64,000 nt of DNA, from NCBI GenBank assembly GCA_028819845.1, contig JAPPKS010000027.1, positions 354,644-418,643 on the forward strand, given 5' to 3'. Under the pieces are notes generated by a model, which was not told the DNA's origin, made no database searches, and was given only the letters and a program-made list of their open reading frames with translations. Every line of letters begins with the position of its first letter. Position 1 is the stretch's first letter. The position numbers and the translations under genes are program-made. This stretch comes from Candidatus Poribacteria bacterium. GTDB taxonomy: Bacteria; Poribacteria; WGA-4E; PCPOR2b. Below, one piece after another: positions 26,666-36,731 of this stretch.

Positions 26666-27940
26666 GTGAGTCGGCAGATTCGATTGGCAATTGTTGGCTG
26701 TGGGGGTATGGGACACCGCCATCTGTACGGCCTTGCAGAACTCCGACGTATCGGGTGGGAAGGCTTTGACCTAGTTGGCGCATGCGATCCGGTACGAGAG
26801 AATGCGGCATCCCTTGCGAATCAGGCTGCGAGAGATTTTGGCACCCATCCGGCCGTCGTAGGTGATTTGGATGAATTGGCTGCGCTCGGTGTTGAAGCGG
26901 TCAGTGTGACCACAACGCCGCGATATCATCATACGCTCGTTGTTGAAACACTGAATCGCGGGTGGCACACCATGGTTGAAAAGCCGATGGGTGTTACCGT
27001 ACGGGCGTGCAACATAATTTGGCGTGCCGCAGAGAAAAACAATGCAATTTTGAGTGTAGCGGAGAATTACCGCCGCGATCCAATCAACCGGTTGGCGAAG
27101 GCACTTTTGGATGCCGGTGTCATCGGGGAACCACGCTTTCTCCTCCATCATTCGGTTGGAGGCCGGGATCAGATGATAATCACGGCGTGGCGCCACCAAA
27201 AGAACCAAGGGGGCATACTTCTTGATGTCGGCGTGCATTTCACTGACATGATGGAGTACTTGCTGGGCGAAATAGATACGGTCTATGGGAAAACGAGACT
27301 GCACGAGCGCACCCGCAAAAACCCCGCGGCTAAAGGAGGTAGCCCTAAAAATAACCCCAGCCGCGTTTATGAGCAATGGCAGAAACAGATGCCAGCCGAA
27401 TTTGAAGCCACCGCGGAAGATGCCGCTTACGCTACACTGACGTTCAAGAGCGGCGTTGTCGGACAGTACGTTGAAGATCACGCCGGGTATGGCCAGGGTA
27501 TATGGACGAGGCGCATTCACGGCTCCCGGGGATCGATGACTTTGCCGCAGGATCGGAGCGGGGGCACTATAATTCTTAACATTGAGGGAGAGGATGTTTG
27601 CGATGACGAGAGAATGCTAAATCTAGTTCCAGATTTTCATCTTGATACAATAACAGCCGGTCTGTTTGGTGGAGATCGGCTTTGGCGTTACCAATTCCCG
27701 TTTTCTGAAACAGATCGAAAGAACATCGCAATTGAATATGGGAATTTTGCAGCATCCATCTTGGGTGAAGGCGATGTTGAAGTGGATGCCGAACAAGGCA
27801 CGCGATCTGTCGCTGTCTCTTATGCGATGCTGGAATCCAATGAGATTGGACTGCCTGTTTCGGTGGATGAAGTAATCAGCGAGAAGGTCAAATATTATCA
27901 ACAAGAAATCAACAACAGTTTGGGAATTCTAAGTGTGTGA
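26666..27940 (+). CDS. Gfo/Idh/MocA family oxidoreductase
   Basis: The 424-residue protein has an N-terminal NAD(P)-binding Rossmann fold (RLAIVGCGGMGHRH), the catalytic EKPMGVT motif, and the C-terminal alpha/beta domain with GGILLDVGVHFTDMM. Members oxidise or reduce sugars, inositols and amino sugars with NAD(P). I chose GTG 26666, which follows GGAGACAGG and lies downstream of a perfect promoter. A PhyH-type dioxygenase and a xylose-isomerase-like enzyme follow, so the set likely degrades a sugar-like compound; the substrate is unknown. Confidence 0.92.
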   Translation: MSRQIRLAIVGCGGMGHRHLYGLAELRRIGWEGFDLVGACDPVRENAASLANQAARDFGTHPAVVGDLDELAALGVEAVSVTTTPRYHHTLVVETLNRGWHTMVEKPMGVTVRACNIIWRAAEKNNAILSVAENYRRDPINRLAKALLDAGVIGEPRFLLHHSVGGRDQMIITAWRHQKNQGGILLDVGVHFTDMMEYLLGEIDTVYGKTRLHERTRKNPAAKGGSPKNNPSRVYEQWQKQMPAEFEATAEDAAYATLTFKSGVVGQYVEDHAGYGQGIWTRRIHGSRGSMTLPQDRSGGTIILNIEGEDVCDDERMLNLVPDFHLDTITAGLFGGDRLWRYQFPFSETDRKNIAIEYGNFAASILGEGDVEVDAEQGTRSVAVSYAMLESNEIGLPVSVDEVISEKVKYYQQEINNSLGILSV

Positions 27941-27950
27941 GGTGTTGTCA

Positions 27951-27988
27951 AAAGCCGCAGGGATTAATCTATAAGCAAATGCGGCTTT
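27951..27988 (+). terminator. Possible terminator after the oxidoreductase
   Basis: AAAGCCGCA (27951-27959) pairs perfectly with TGCGGCTTT (27980-27988) around a 20-nt loop, 10 bases after the stop. The T-tract is only the TTT of the stem, so termination may be weak. Confidence 0.4.
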
Positions 27989-28085
27989 CACATTCACTTT
28001 ATCTTATTGAAAAGCCATTAGCTGCACATTCGGTACATCGTGTAACTGAAGATAGCATATTATTCTGAATAGGAGGGAGTCACTG

Positions 28086-28871
28086 ATGTTGACCGAAGCA
28101 CAAGTAGAGGAATTCGACGCAAAGGGGTTTCTCAATGGCGGACTTGCGCTGAATCGAGATCAGGTGGAGGCGTTGCGGCGTGAGCTCACGCAAGTCATTG
28201 ATAACAGAGATGACGCCGATACCTCGCAGCCTCTCTTGCAGCGTAATGCGACGAGCGCGCCAAACAAGTTAGTCTGGCAAATTGTCAATATTTGGGAGGT
28301 GAGCGATGTATTCCGGGCGCTGTTGAGCAATCGGAAGATTGTCGAGGAGATTGCCCAGTTGACACGGGCTAGCGAACTGCGGGTGTGGCATGATCAGATT
28401 CAGTACAAACCTCCTGAAGTAGGGGGCGTTAATCGATGGCATCAAGATGCACCGCTATGGCCGATCCTACACCCGAAGACACAAGTCACTGCTTGGACGG
28501 CTTTAGATGATGTCGATGAATCCAATGGCTGCATGAGTATGGTGTCAGGTTCGTACCGCTGGGGCGATCAGATTGAATTCCTTCAGCAAAAATTGGATAC
28601 GTTCGAAGACCTGCCTGCTGAATTCAACGGGCGCAAAGTGGAGGCATTGCGGTGCCCCGTGCGAATGGGAGAGGTACACTATCACCACGGGATGACATGG
28701 CATGCATCTCACGCTAATACTAGCGCGGGGCCGCGGCGGGCAATTGCGATACACTATATGACCCAAGAAACACGGTACGATGCCAGCGGTGAACACGTAA
28801 TGAAGCCGTTCGTAGAAGTGGCGGACGGGGAATTGTTGAAGGGAAAGTATTTCCCACAGGTTTGGCCCTAA
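28086..28871 (+). CDS. Phytanoyl-CoA dioxygenase (PhyH) family protein
   Basis: The 261-residue enzyme has the double-stranded beta-helix of Fe(II)/2-oxoglutarate dioxygenases, with metal ligands in NRWHQDAPLW (H-x-D) and a distal histidine in TWHASHANTS, followed by the 2-oxoglutarate-binding arginine in GPRRAIAI. AGGAGGGAG lies just upstream of the ATG. Next to a Gfo/Idh/MocA enzyme and a TIM-barrel epimerase, it probably hydroxylates a small molecule rather than phytanoyl-CoA. A second PhyH gene is at 52232. Confidence 0.92.
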   Translation: MLTEAQVEEFDAKGFLNGGLALNRDQVEALRRELTQVIDNRDDADTSQPLLQRNATSAPNKLVWQIVNIWEVSDVFRALLSNRKIVEEIAQLTRASELRVWHDQIQYKPPEVGGVNRWHQDAPLWPILHPKTQVTAWTALDDVDESNGCMSMVSGSYRWGDQIEFLQQKLDTFEDLPAEFNGRKVEALRCPVRMGEVHYHHGMTWHASHANTSAGPRRAIAIHYMTQETRYDASGEHVMKPFVEVADGELLKGKYFPQVWP

Positions 28872-28890
28872 CGTATGACGGAGCGTAAGT

Positions 28891-29736
28891 ATGAAACTCG
28901 GTTATAGTACGTGGGGAATGCCGAGCGTGCCCGTTGAAACAGCAATTCGCCATATTGCAAAACTTGGGTTTGACGGAATTGAACTGACGGTCATTCCGCG
29001 ATACACTACAGAATTGAGCGCGCTTGACAGCGATGAACGTAAACGGATTGCCAATTTGTTACGGAAGCATCATCTGGCGTTGCCGGCAATTGCCGCGCAC
29101 TCGAGTTTGCTTGAAACCGATTTCGAAGCGCACACACGCAATTTGCGGAGACTGAAGGGCGCTATAGATTTAGCGGTGGATTTAGGGCAGGAAGATATGA
29201 TTCCCGCCATTAACACGACTCCGGGCGGTAAACCGGAGCAGTGGGAAGACCGGAAGCAGTTACTCGTGGAACGGACAGCTGATCTCGTTGAATACGCACA
29301 ATCGCGTGGTGTGACAATTGCGATGGAACCGCACGTCGGCGCAATTATTGATACGCCGGATAAAATGATTGAGTTGCTGGAGCTAGTAGGTTCACCCAAC
29401 CTCAAGGTAAATTTCGATATCAGCCACTTTGACATCGTCGGGATGACCATCGAAGAAACGGTTTCAGTCTTAGCACCGCATTCTGTCCACGCTCATGTAA
29501 AGGATCAACGTGGACGTTATCCGGACTTTGAGTTTCTCATTCCGGGGGAAGGAAATTTCGATTTCGTAGCGTACTTACATGCGATGCAAACACACGGCTA
29601 TGACGGATTCATTACCGCCGAAGTAAGTATGATGGTACAAGACCGCAAGGACTATAATCCGTTCCTAGCATCGGATTTTTCCTATGGCGTGTTATCTCGT
29701 GCATTCGCCGAAGCAGGGATTAATCGAAGAGTCTAG
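28891..29736 (+). CDS. Sugar phosphate isomerase/epimerase (xylose isomerase-like TIM barrel)
   Basis: The 281-residue protein has the AP_endonuc_2/xylose-isomerase-like barrel: KLGYSTWGMPS, LGFDGIELTVIP, IAMEPHVG, VNFDISHFDIVG, HVKDQRGRYPDFEF and IPGEGNFDF. Acidic and histidine residues in these strands usually bind a divalent metal. Starts 19 bases after the PhyH stop, so the two are co-transcribed. Relatives interconvert keto- and aldo-sugars or inosose derivatives; the substrate is not known. Confidence 0.92.
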   Translation: MKLGYSTWGMPSVPVETAIRHIAKLGFDGIELTVIPRYTTELSALDSDERKRIANLLRKHHLALPAIAAHSSLLETDFEAHTRNLRRLKGAIDLAVDLGQEDMIPAINTTPGGKPEQWEDRKQLLVERTADLVEYAQSRGVTIAMEPHVGAIIDTPDKMIELLELVGSPNLKVNFDISHFDIVGMTIEETVSVLAPHSVHAHVKDQRGRYPDFEFLIPGEGNFDFVAYLHAMQTHGYDGFITAEVSMMVQDRKDYNPFLASDFSYGVLSRAFAEAGINRRV

Positions 29737-29882
29737 CCATGGAGCAAAAGTTGTAACTTGCTGAAGTGCGAGGTGTTAGCGAGGCGAATGAGAGGCGGCA
29801 ACATAACAGTGTAAGTTCCTGCATTGCAGCTAATCGCAGTCTACATCAGTAAAATTTATGAGTGCAGACAGCAGGATCACGG

Positions 29883-30770
29883 CTAATCTGTCGACTGTTC
29901 TTCAGCCTTCCGTTTGGCTTGATTCGCAATCTTAACAGCTTGTTCCGACAACCGTTTAGAGTCTTCGGTTTGTTTCATAATAGAGCGGTTTGTCCACGCT
30001 ACACCCGCCAAAAATCGAATTCCTTCTTCATCGCTCGTGAGCGCGTTCAATGCTTCCACACCGAGGTAGACCTGTAGACCGGTAGTTGCCGTATGTCTTA
30101 AACCGGTGTTAACACCTCTACCATCGACTTCGATGCTAAAATTGAGATCGCCCCTTGCGAAGGCGGGATGGAAGTCCTTGCCAATCCCAAAAAACACCCC
30201 GTTTAACCACTTACCCATGCCAACATTATCAACGAAACGCCGGTTTCCGATACCGATGTGGCCAGAAATCAGATGGACGCGGGGTAAATTAAACACCTTG
30301 CTAACTGCGAGGAAAGTAGACTGCGACTTGTAGCGAGTTACGTCGTTTAGTCCATGCTCAATCGTGTTCCCGACGTTTTCAACACCAACCGCGACATTGG
30401 GGACTGCGCCAGATTCGCGGAATAGGAGTAGCTTTAGATTCCCTGATAGATGGCTCTCTTGATTCAGCCGTGTGCTGGTCAAACCGATTTCAATCCTATC
30501 GAAAAGGCCAAAATCGAACCGAGCGGCGGCTTCGTCGCTCTGGATTGCGTCTTCGCCGCGAAAAGCAAGGTAGGTCCCAATGTTGAAAATTCCGTGTTCG
30601 ACCACTTTTCCAGTCGGTATGTCGGTCAATCCGCTTTCTCGAAAATACGGCGCCGCCCAACAAGAGGGTTGAAGGATTAGGGAACATGTAGACCAAAATG
30701 TGGCGAGAAAAAGTAGGACCGTGGCTGGACGTGCGGCGTGTGGTGAGCTATCACGCAATTCGCAATACAC
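29883..30770 (-). CDS. Putative outer-membrane or exported protein of unknown function
   Basis: The mature part is rich in alternating beta strands with glycine and aromatic residues (GIFNIGTYLAFRGED, GLFDRIEIGLTS, DLNFSIEVDGRG, GLQVYLGVEAL), like a small outer-membrane barrel, and ends in a Lys/Glu-rich coiled tail. A signal peptide appears near the proposed GTG 30770 (hydrophobic VLLFLATFW, then CWAAPYF). The frame is open up to 30899 but that would overlap rpiA. I do not recognise a named family. It lies downstream of rpiA on the same strand. Confidence 0.68.
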   Translation of the reverse strand: MYCELRDSSPHAARPATVLLFLATFWSTCSLILQPSCWAAPYFRESGLTDIPTGKVVEHGIFNIGTYLAFRGEDAIQSDEAAARFDFGLFDRIEIGLTSTRLNQESHLSGNLKLLLFRESGAVPNVAVGVENVGNTIEHGLNDVTRYKSQSTFLAVSKVFNLPRVHLISGHIGIGNRRFVDNVGMGKWLNGVFFGIGKDFHPAFARGDLNFSIEVDGRGVNTGLRHTATTGLQVYLGVEALNALTSDEEGIRFLAGVAWTNRSIMKQTEDSKRLSEQAVKIANQAKRKAEEQSTD

Positions 30771-30843
30771 AACGCGTATTGCATCGTGCGTCAACCTGTG
30801 AAATCTTTCCCGCGGCCGACTAGTTTGAAATACCTTCTTCAAT

Positions 30844-31521
30844 TCACTTCTCTCTAATCTGGATGCCTGAAGCGGTGCCAATGATTGCCTTCTCAGCACG
30901 GTTCACAAAAAGACCGTTTTCAACTACGCCGGGGATATAATTGATTATCTGTTCGGTTTGTGCGGGCTGAGGTATGGCATTGAAGTGGCAATCCAAAATG
31001 TACATACCGTTATCGCTGATGAACGGCGCATTATTGACAAGCCGCAACGAAATTCTATCACAGAGTTGCTTCAAGGCGAGCTGCGTGGCCTGCCAACCAA
31101 ATGGGACAACCTCCACAGGCAGTGGAGATTTTGTACCTAATGCTTCCACCAGTTTGCTTTCATCCGCAACAATGATGAGTTGATTGGAAGCGTGGGCGAC
31201 AATTTTTTCCCTCACCAGTGCACCGCCCATGCCTTTAATCAGGTGAAGGCCGGTATCTACCTCGTCAGCACCGTCAATGGTTACATTGATAACCTGATGC
31301 TTTTCTAGCGTTGAGAGCGGTATGCCATGTGCTTTCGCGATTTCTTCGGTCTGTTTCGATGTTGGGATACCGATAATATCAAGACCGCCGCGTACCATCT
31401 CGCCTAGCTTCAGCAAAGCGTAGTAGACGGTTGAGCCTGTACCTAGCCCGACAACCATCCCGTCCTGCACATTCTTGGCGGCTGTCTCTGCGGCGAGCTG
31501 CTTCAATGTTTCTTTTCGCAT
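30844..31521 (-). CDS. rpiA: Ribose-5-phosphate isomerase A
   Basis: The 225-residue protein has the RpiA motifs GLGTGSTVYYAL, TIDGADEVD, KGMGGALVREKI and DESKLVEALG, and normal length. It interconverts ribose 5-phosphate and ribulose 5-phosphate in the pentose phosphate pathway in the cytosol. ATG at 31521 follows a purine-rich leader. The unrelated exported protein follows on the same strand. Confidence 0.97.
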   Translation of the reverse strand: MRKETLKQLAAETAAKNVQDGMVVGLGTGSTVYYALLKLGEMVRGGLDIIGIPTSKQTEEIAKAHGIPLSTLEKHQVINVTIDGADEVDTGLHLIKGMGGALVREKIVAHASNQLIIVADESKLVEALGTKSPLPVEVVPFGWQATQLALKQLCDRISLRLVNNAPFISDNGMYILDCHFNAIPQPAQTEQIINYIPGVVENGLFVNRAEKAIIGTASGIQIREK

Positions 31522-31785
31522 GATTATCTTAAGTCAATTCAGTGCAAGATTGAATTCTGTTTTTCTTGTCTTTCATGAATAAGTGGTTCGGATAATAATT
31601 AAGAATAACCATATCGCTGCAAAAATGCAATATAATTTTTCCAAACTCAAGACATGGTCATTTAACATTGGGTATGTATGCAAAGCTAACAAGCGAAACT
31701 TGAGCGAGGCCGGGATTGGGATAATTGTCTGGACGGCTGCGCGGAGAAGAGTTAGGGACTGGCGTTCACACGATACATTAACAGG

Positions 31786-31814
31786 TTGAAATTTCCGTTG
31801 AAACGTGATAAGAT
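31786..31814 (+). promoter_or_regulatory. Sigma-70 type promoter of the NtrC-like regulator
   Basis: TTGAAA at 31786-31791 and TAAGAT at 31809-31814 are 17 bases apart, 33 bases before the ATG. The remainder of the gap 31522-31785 between the divergent rpiA and regulator genes shows no other feature. Confidence 0.6.
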
Positions 31815-31846
31815 ACAACCGTTAAATTTGTAGGCATTGGTGCGTT

Positions 31847-33274
31847 ATGAAGAAAATTTTAGTGGTAGATGATGATGAAAAAATCTGTTGGGCATTTGAG
31901 CAATTTTTGGCTGAGGAAGGGTACAAACCAATAATTGCCAATAACGCAGAGGAGGGTTTGCGGCAGGTTGAATCTGAAACCCCCGATATTGTTTTACTTG
32001 ATGTCCGACTACCGGGCATGAATGGCTTGGACGCCTTGGAGCAGATTAAATCTATGCAGCCGGATGCGATTGTTGTGGTGATGACTGCGCATGACGACGT
32101 TGATACGACTATCCAAGCCATGAAGTTGCAGGCATTTGATTTTCTACCCAAACCGATTGATCTAGATAAAGTGAAAGTGGTACTTGATCGTGCCATCCAG
32201 ATGCAGACTGCGCGGGGCGAGCTTCAATTTTCTGATGCGCAAATGCCGAGCTCGTTTTTGGGGCCGCGCCTGATTGGTAAATCGGCTCAAATGCAAGAAA
32301 TTTACAAGCTGATAGGCATTATGTCAACCAACACCATCACGGTGCTCATCGAAGGGGAGAGCGGAACCGGGAAAGAGCTAATCGCTCAAGCGATTCACGC
32401 GAATAGTGTTCGTAGAGACAAACCGTTTGTCGCCGTCAACTGCGGTGCGTTGCCCGATGAGTTGTTAGAAAGTGAACTTTTTGGATACGACCCGGGTGCA
32501 TTCACTGGGGCAAGCGCAAAAGGAAAACCGGGCAGATTTGAGCTTGCAGACGGGGGGACGCTGTTGCTTGACGAGGTGTCGAATATGAGCCCGGCGCTGC
32601 AGGTAAAATTGCAACGCGCCCTACAAGAACAGGAAATCGAAAGGGTAGGCGGAACCGAGACGATAGGCGTTGATGTTCGCATTATTGCCGTTACTAACCG
32701 CGATCTTGGCGAGGCTTCCAGACTTGGGAAGTTCCGTGAGGATCTTTACTACCGCTTTAAACGCCTCTCCATCCATCTGCCGCCGTTGCGGGATCGTGTT
32801 GAAGACATTCCGCTGCTCGTCGATCACTTTTTGATGCTGATTAGCGCTGAGCTTGATAAACCTGTTCGGGGGGTATCAAGTCGTTGCCTGCAGTATTTGC
32901 AGGGGTACGATTGGCCTGGCAATGTTAGAGAGTTAGAAAACGCACTCAAAAGCGCCGCTGTGCTGTCAAGGTCAGATATTGTCCTGCCAGAACACCTTCC
33001 TCCCGAGATTGTAGGTTACAGAGAAAGCAAACATTCCAACCGTCCTGAACTAGAGAAGCAACTCGAATCTGCGTTGAGACCAATTATCGACGAAGCCGTA
33101 ACGGACATTCGAGATTCGTTATACAATGAAGTAATAGATGCCGTGGATGGTGCACTAATCCGGATTGTACTCGATGGCGCAGATGCAAATCAGACGAAAT
33201 CAGCGAAATTGTTGGGTATCAGCAGGACAACTTTGCTGCAGAAGATTAAGAAACTGGGAATAGAGGTCAATTAA
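31847..33274 (+). CDS. NtrC-family sigma-54-dependent response regulator
   Basis: The 475-residue protein has a receiver domain (1-120) with acidic pocket DDD (8-10), phospho-acceptor D52 and K102, an AAA+ domain (about 140-380) with Walker A GESGTGKE (170-177) and an intact GAFTGA loop (217-222) that contacts sigma-54, and a C-terminal Fis-type helix-turn-helix (KSAKLLGISRTTLLQKIKKL). It should activate sigma-54 promoters after phosphorylation. No histidine kinase gene is adjacent, so it is an orphan regulator. Targets are unknown. Confidence 0.95.
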   Translation: MKKILVVDDDEKICWAFEQFLAEEGYKPIIANNAEEGLRQVESETPDIVLLDVRLPGMNGLDALEQIKSMQPDAIVVVMTAHDDVDTTIQAMKLQAFDFLPKPIDLDKVKVVLDRAIQMQTARGELQFSDAQMPSSFLGPRLIGKSAQMQEIYKLIGIMSTNTITVLIEGESGTGKELIAQAIHANSVRRDKPFVAVNCGALPDELLESELFGYDPGAFTGASAKGKPGRFELADGGTLLLDEVSNMSPALQVKLQRALQEQEIERVGGTETIGVDVRIIAVTNRDLGEASRLGKFREDLYYRFKRLSIHLPPLRDRVEDIPLLVDHFLMLISAELDKPVRGVSSRCLQYLQGYDWPGNVRELENALKSAAVLSRSDIVLPEHLPPEIVGYRESKHSNRPELEKQLESALRPIIDEAVTDIRDSLYNEVIDAVDGALIRIVLDGADANQTKSAKLLGISRTTLLQKIKKLGIEVN

Positions 33275-33407
33275 CCTGCGCTGCTTGAATAGGGCATTTC
33301 AGGCATCCGTGCAGGAAATGTAATTTGGACATGCCTCCCACGTGTGAGAGCACAACAAGCACCACAGAGAACCAACCTGATAAAACCCCGCCGCCGACCA
33401 TTTTTGC

Positions 33408-33436
33408 TTGACAATCCAAACCGTCAAAGGTATTAT
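33408..33436 (+). promoter_or_regulatory. Promoter of the accD-topA operon
   Basis: TTGACA at 33408-33413 and TATTAT at 33431-33436 are 17 bases apart. Transcription would begin near 33443, some 54 bases before the accD ATG. Confidence 0.75.
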
Positions 33437-33496
33437 ACGCCTTTTTGAGAGGTTCGCCTACTATTATAGCTTGGGAGAGATACTAGGAGTAGAAGC

Positions 33497-34306
33497 ATGG
33501 CAGTTTCAAAGTCAGTCTCCTGCCGCAATTGTAGCGCCGAAATTCAGGAGTCTGCGTTCGAAGAGTACCATAAAGTTTGTCCAGAATGCGACCACCATCA
33601 CTACATGAGCGCAGATGAAAGACTCAGGCTATTGGTTGATGATGGCAGCTTTGAAAGTTACGATAACGGGCTGTATTCGCTGAATCCGTTGAATTTTCCG
33701 GACTATGAGGCAAAACTGCAGCAGGACTTTGCTAAAACGGGGTTAAAATCCGAAGTGCTCGCCGGCATTGCAAAGATTGGCGGATACCCGACAGCGGTTG
33801 GAATTGCGGATGTTACCATAAGAGGCGGTACGGTTGGATCTGTTGCTGGCGAAAAGTTGACACGCTGCATTGAGCGGGCGACTAAGGAGAGGCTTCCATT
33901 GATTACGGTTTCGGTGAGCGGCGGCATGCGGATGCAAGAGGGCACGTTAGCACTGATGCAAATGGCGAAGACGGCAGCCGCATGTGTTGAACACGCTAAA
34001 GCCAATCTCTTCTACATATCGGTAATGACAGACCCCACGTTTGGCGGGACGACCGCTAGCTTCGCGTCGCTTGGGCATATCATCGTTGCAGAGCCGGCGG
34101 CGCGGATTGGTTTCGCGGGGCCTTTAGCTGTCGCAAGTATCCGGGAGCAACTGCCCGACAATTTCCAGAAAGCCGAGTTCTTGTTGGAACACGGGTTGAT
34201 TGATACTATTGTTCATCGCCGCGCAATGCGATCGCTTCTTATTGACCTTCTTGATTTTCATTCTGATGGACTTCCTTCTTCGTCCGCATCGCATAGGGAG
34301 ATTTAA
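33497..34306 (+). CDS. accD: Acetyl-CoA carboxylase carboxyltransferase subunit beta
   Basis: The 269-residue protein has an N-terminal four-cysteine zinc ribbon (C9, C12, C28, C31) and a crotonase-like carboxyltransferase domain with SGGMRMQEGTLALMQMAKT, DPTFGGTTASFASLGHI and EPAARIGFAGP. With AccA it moves the carboxyl group from biotin to acetyl-CoA to make malonyl-CoA for fatty acids. AccA is not in the window. The topA start is two bases after its stop, so both are in one operon. Confidence 0.97.
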   Translation: MAVSKSVSCRNCSAEIQESAFEEYHKVCPECDHHHYMSADERLRLLVDDGSFESYDNGLYSLNPLNFPDYEAKLQQDFAKTGLKSEVLAGIAKIGGYPTAVGIADVTIRGGTVGSVAGEKLTRCIERATKERLPLITVSVSGGMRMQEGTLALMQMAKTAAACVEHAKANLFYISVMTDPTFGGTTASFASLGHIIVAEPAARIGFAGPLAVASIREQLPDNFQKAEFLLEHGLIDTIVHRRAMRSLLIDLLDFHSDGLPSSSASHREI

Positions 34307-34308
34307 CT

Positions 34309-36585
34309 ATGCCGAAATCGTTAGTTGTTGTTGAATCGCCCGCGAAGGCGAAAACGATAAACAAATTTCTCGGCCGAAATTATATCGTTAAAGCCTCTAT
34401 GGGGCATATCCGCGATTTGCCTCCTAAAGAGCTTGGCGTTGATGTCAACAACGGATTTACCCCGAAGTACACCCTGATTCGCGGCAAAGGAAAAACAATC
34501 AAGGAGCTGCAGACTGCCGCAAAGAACGTAGACTCAATTTATCTTGCCGCTGACCTGGATCGAGAAGGCGAGGCGATATGTTGGCATCTCGCCCATGAGC
34601 TGGGGAAAACGAGGAAACCAATTTACCGGATCACATACAACGAGGTTACGGAGAGTGCGATCCAAGCCGCCATCGATAACCCCGGAAGAGTTAATGAAAA
34701 GCTTTTTGAGGCACAGCAAGCACGGCGAATACTTGATCGATTGGTCGGTTATCAGATTAGCCCACTCCTTTGGAGGACGCTGAAACCGGGGTTGAGCGCG
34801 GGGCGGGTTCAGTCCGTTGCCGTAAGGCTCATCTGTGAACGGGAAGCAGAAATTGAAGCTTTCGTTCCCGTGGAATATTGGACGATTACGGCGACGCTGA
34901 AAGGCGAACAGACCGACCCGTTTGACGCGAAGCTGCTTCAGATTGGGAATGAAAAGGGGTCAATTAGTACGTACGGATTTCCAATTGATGAGACGCGAGC
35001 AAATGAAATCGTCGCGGACACGAGAACGAAACAATTTGTCGTCAAAACAGTTCAGAGACGTGAGCGAAAACGGAGACCAGTTCCGCCGTTCATCACGAGC
35101 ACTTTGCAGCAAGACGCTGCGCGTAAGTGCAGATTTACGGCAAAACGCACAATGGACGTTGCCCAGAAACTCTATGAAGGGTTGGAGATTGGTGAAGGAG
35201 GTTCCGTCGGACTGATTACGTATATGCGAACCGATTCAACACGAGTTTCGGGCGAAGCCATTACCGAAGTTCGATCGTACATCAGAAAGACTTATGGCGG
35301 CAATTACTTACCAGCGCGACCAGTCCACTATAGAGGCAAAAAGGGTGCACAAGATGCGCATGAAGCGATTCGGCCTACATCTGTTGAACGAACGCCCGAG
35401 TCTATGAAGCGGCATTTGTCAGCTGACCAATATCGCCTTTACGATCTCATCTGGAAGCGATTTGTTGCCAGCCAGATGAACCCTGCGCTTCTGGATGTCA
35501 CAACGATTGACGTTTCCGCGGGTGAATATATCTTCCGTGCGACCGGCTCTATAATCAAGTTCAAGGGGTTCATGGCAGTCTATTTAGAGGGCCGCGACGA
35601 AGGCGACAGCGGCAAGGATGAAGAAAATGACGAGGAGACGATACTGCCGGAATTAAAAGTTGGCGATTTCCTTGAGCTCCTCAAATCCATCCCAAAACAG
35701 CATTACACTAAACCGCCGCCTCGTTATACAGAGGCTACGCTTGTCAAAGAGTTGGAAGAAAAGGAGATTGGCCGACCGAGCACTTACGCCGAAATTATCT
35801 CCAAAATCCAGGAAAGGGAATACGTCCTCAAAGTAAAAGGGCGGTTTGTTCCTCAAGATATTGGAATACTGGTCAACCGGCTCTTGGTTAAGGGTTTTCC
35901 TGAAATCGTGGATGCCCAATTTACGGCGAAAATGGAGCAACAGCTCGACGACATTGAGGACGGGAAATTGGATTGGGTGGCGACATTGAGTACATTTTAT
36001 GATCCCTTCAGCAGTGCCTTGAGCGAGGCACCTGATGTTATGTACCATGCGATGAAGGAGATGGAGGAGACTACCGATCAGACTTGTGATAAATGCGGCT
36101 CGGCAATGATCATTAAATGGGGCAGATACGGACGATTCCTCGGATGTTCAAAGTTTCCCGAGTGCCGTAACATAAAACCCTTGACGGAAAGCGAAACTCA
36201 GCCTGCCGAAGAGGAACCGACGGATGAAATCTGCGACAAGTGCGGCCGTCCGATGACAATAAAAACGAGCCGCGCTGGAGGCAGATTCCTCGCGTGTACG
36301 GGATACCCGGCGTGCAGGAACGCAAAACCGATTAATATCGGCGTTGATTGTCCGGCGGATGGCTGTGACGGGTACCTCGGGGAACGCCGCAGCAAACGCG
36401 GTAAGATTTTCTATGGATGCAGCAACTATCCCAAATGCAGGTTTGTGCTTTGGGATAAACCCGTTTCACAGCCCTGCCCGCAGTGTCAATCGCCGTTTCT
36501 TCTTGAAAAAGTAACAAAATCGGAGGGGGCCAAACTCGTCTGTTACGACGAGTCGTGTAACTTTTCTAAATCCATAAGCGATTGA
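34309..36585 (+). CDS. topA: DNA topoisomerase I
   Basis: The 758-residue type IA topoisomerase has a Toprim domain (ESPAKAKT, DLDREGE at 82-88), the active-site tyrosine Y305 in ITYMRTDSTRVS, and four C-terminal zinc-ribbon repeats: C-x2-C type at CDKCGSAM, CDKCGRPM and CPQCQSPF and a longer CPADGC form. It relaxes negative supercoils. Two bases from accD. The number of zinc repeats is normal for bacterial TopA. Confidence 0.97.
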   Translation: MPKSLVVVESPAKAKTINKFLGRNYIVKASMGHIRDLPPKELGVDVNNGFTPKYTLIRGKGKTIKELQTAAKNVDSIYLAADLDREGEAICWHLAHELGKTRKPIYRITYNEVTESAIQAAIDNPGRVNEKLFEAQQARRILDRLVGYQISPLLWRTLKPGLSAGRVQSVAVRLICEREAEIEAFVPVEYWTITATLKGEQTDPFDAKLLQIGNEKGSISTYGFPIDETRANEIVADTRTKQFVVKTVQRRERKRRPVPPFITSTLQQDAARKCRFTAKRTMDVAQKLYEGLEIGEGGSVGLITYMRTDSTRVSGEAITEVRSYIRKTYGGNYLPARPVHYRGKKGAQDAHEAIRPTSVERTPESMKRHLSADQYRLYDLIWKRFVASQMNPALLDVTTIDVSAGEYIFRATGSIIKFKGFMAVYLEGRDEGDSGKDEENDEETILPELKVGDFLELLKSIPKQHYTKPPPRYTEATLVKELEEKEIGRPSTYAEIISKIQEREYVLKVKGRFVPQDIGILVNRLLVKGFPEIVDAQFTAKMEQQLDDIEDGKLDWVATLSTFYDPFSSALSEAPDVMYHAMKEMEETTDQTCDKCGSAMIIKWGRYGRFLGCSKFPECRNIKPLTESETQPAEEEPTDEICDKCGRPMTIKTSRAGGRFLACTGYPACRNAKPINIGVDCPADGCDGYLGERRSKRGKIFYGCSNYPKCRFVLWDKPVSQPCPQCQSPFLLEKVTKSEGAKLVCYDESCNFSKSISD

Positions 36586-36731
36586 CCGAACATGAGACCA
36601 GCTTCAATCACTTGCCGCTGTTTGAAGTTGCGGCTGTTTGAGGGTCAATTGCCAATCTAGCTGACGCACCTAGCTGACGCACAAGCAAACGCGAAATCAT
36701 GCGCAATCATCGCGGCGCTTGTGTTTGTACC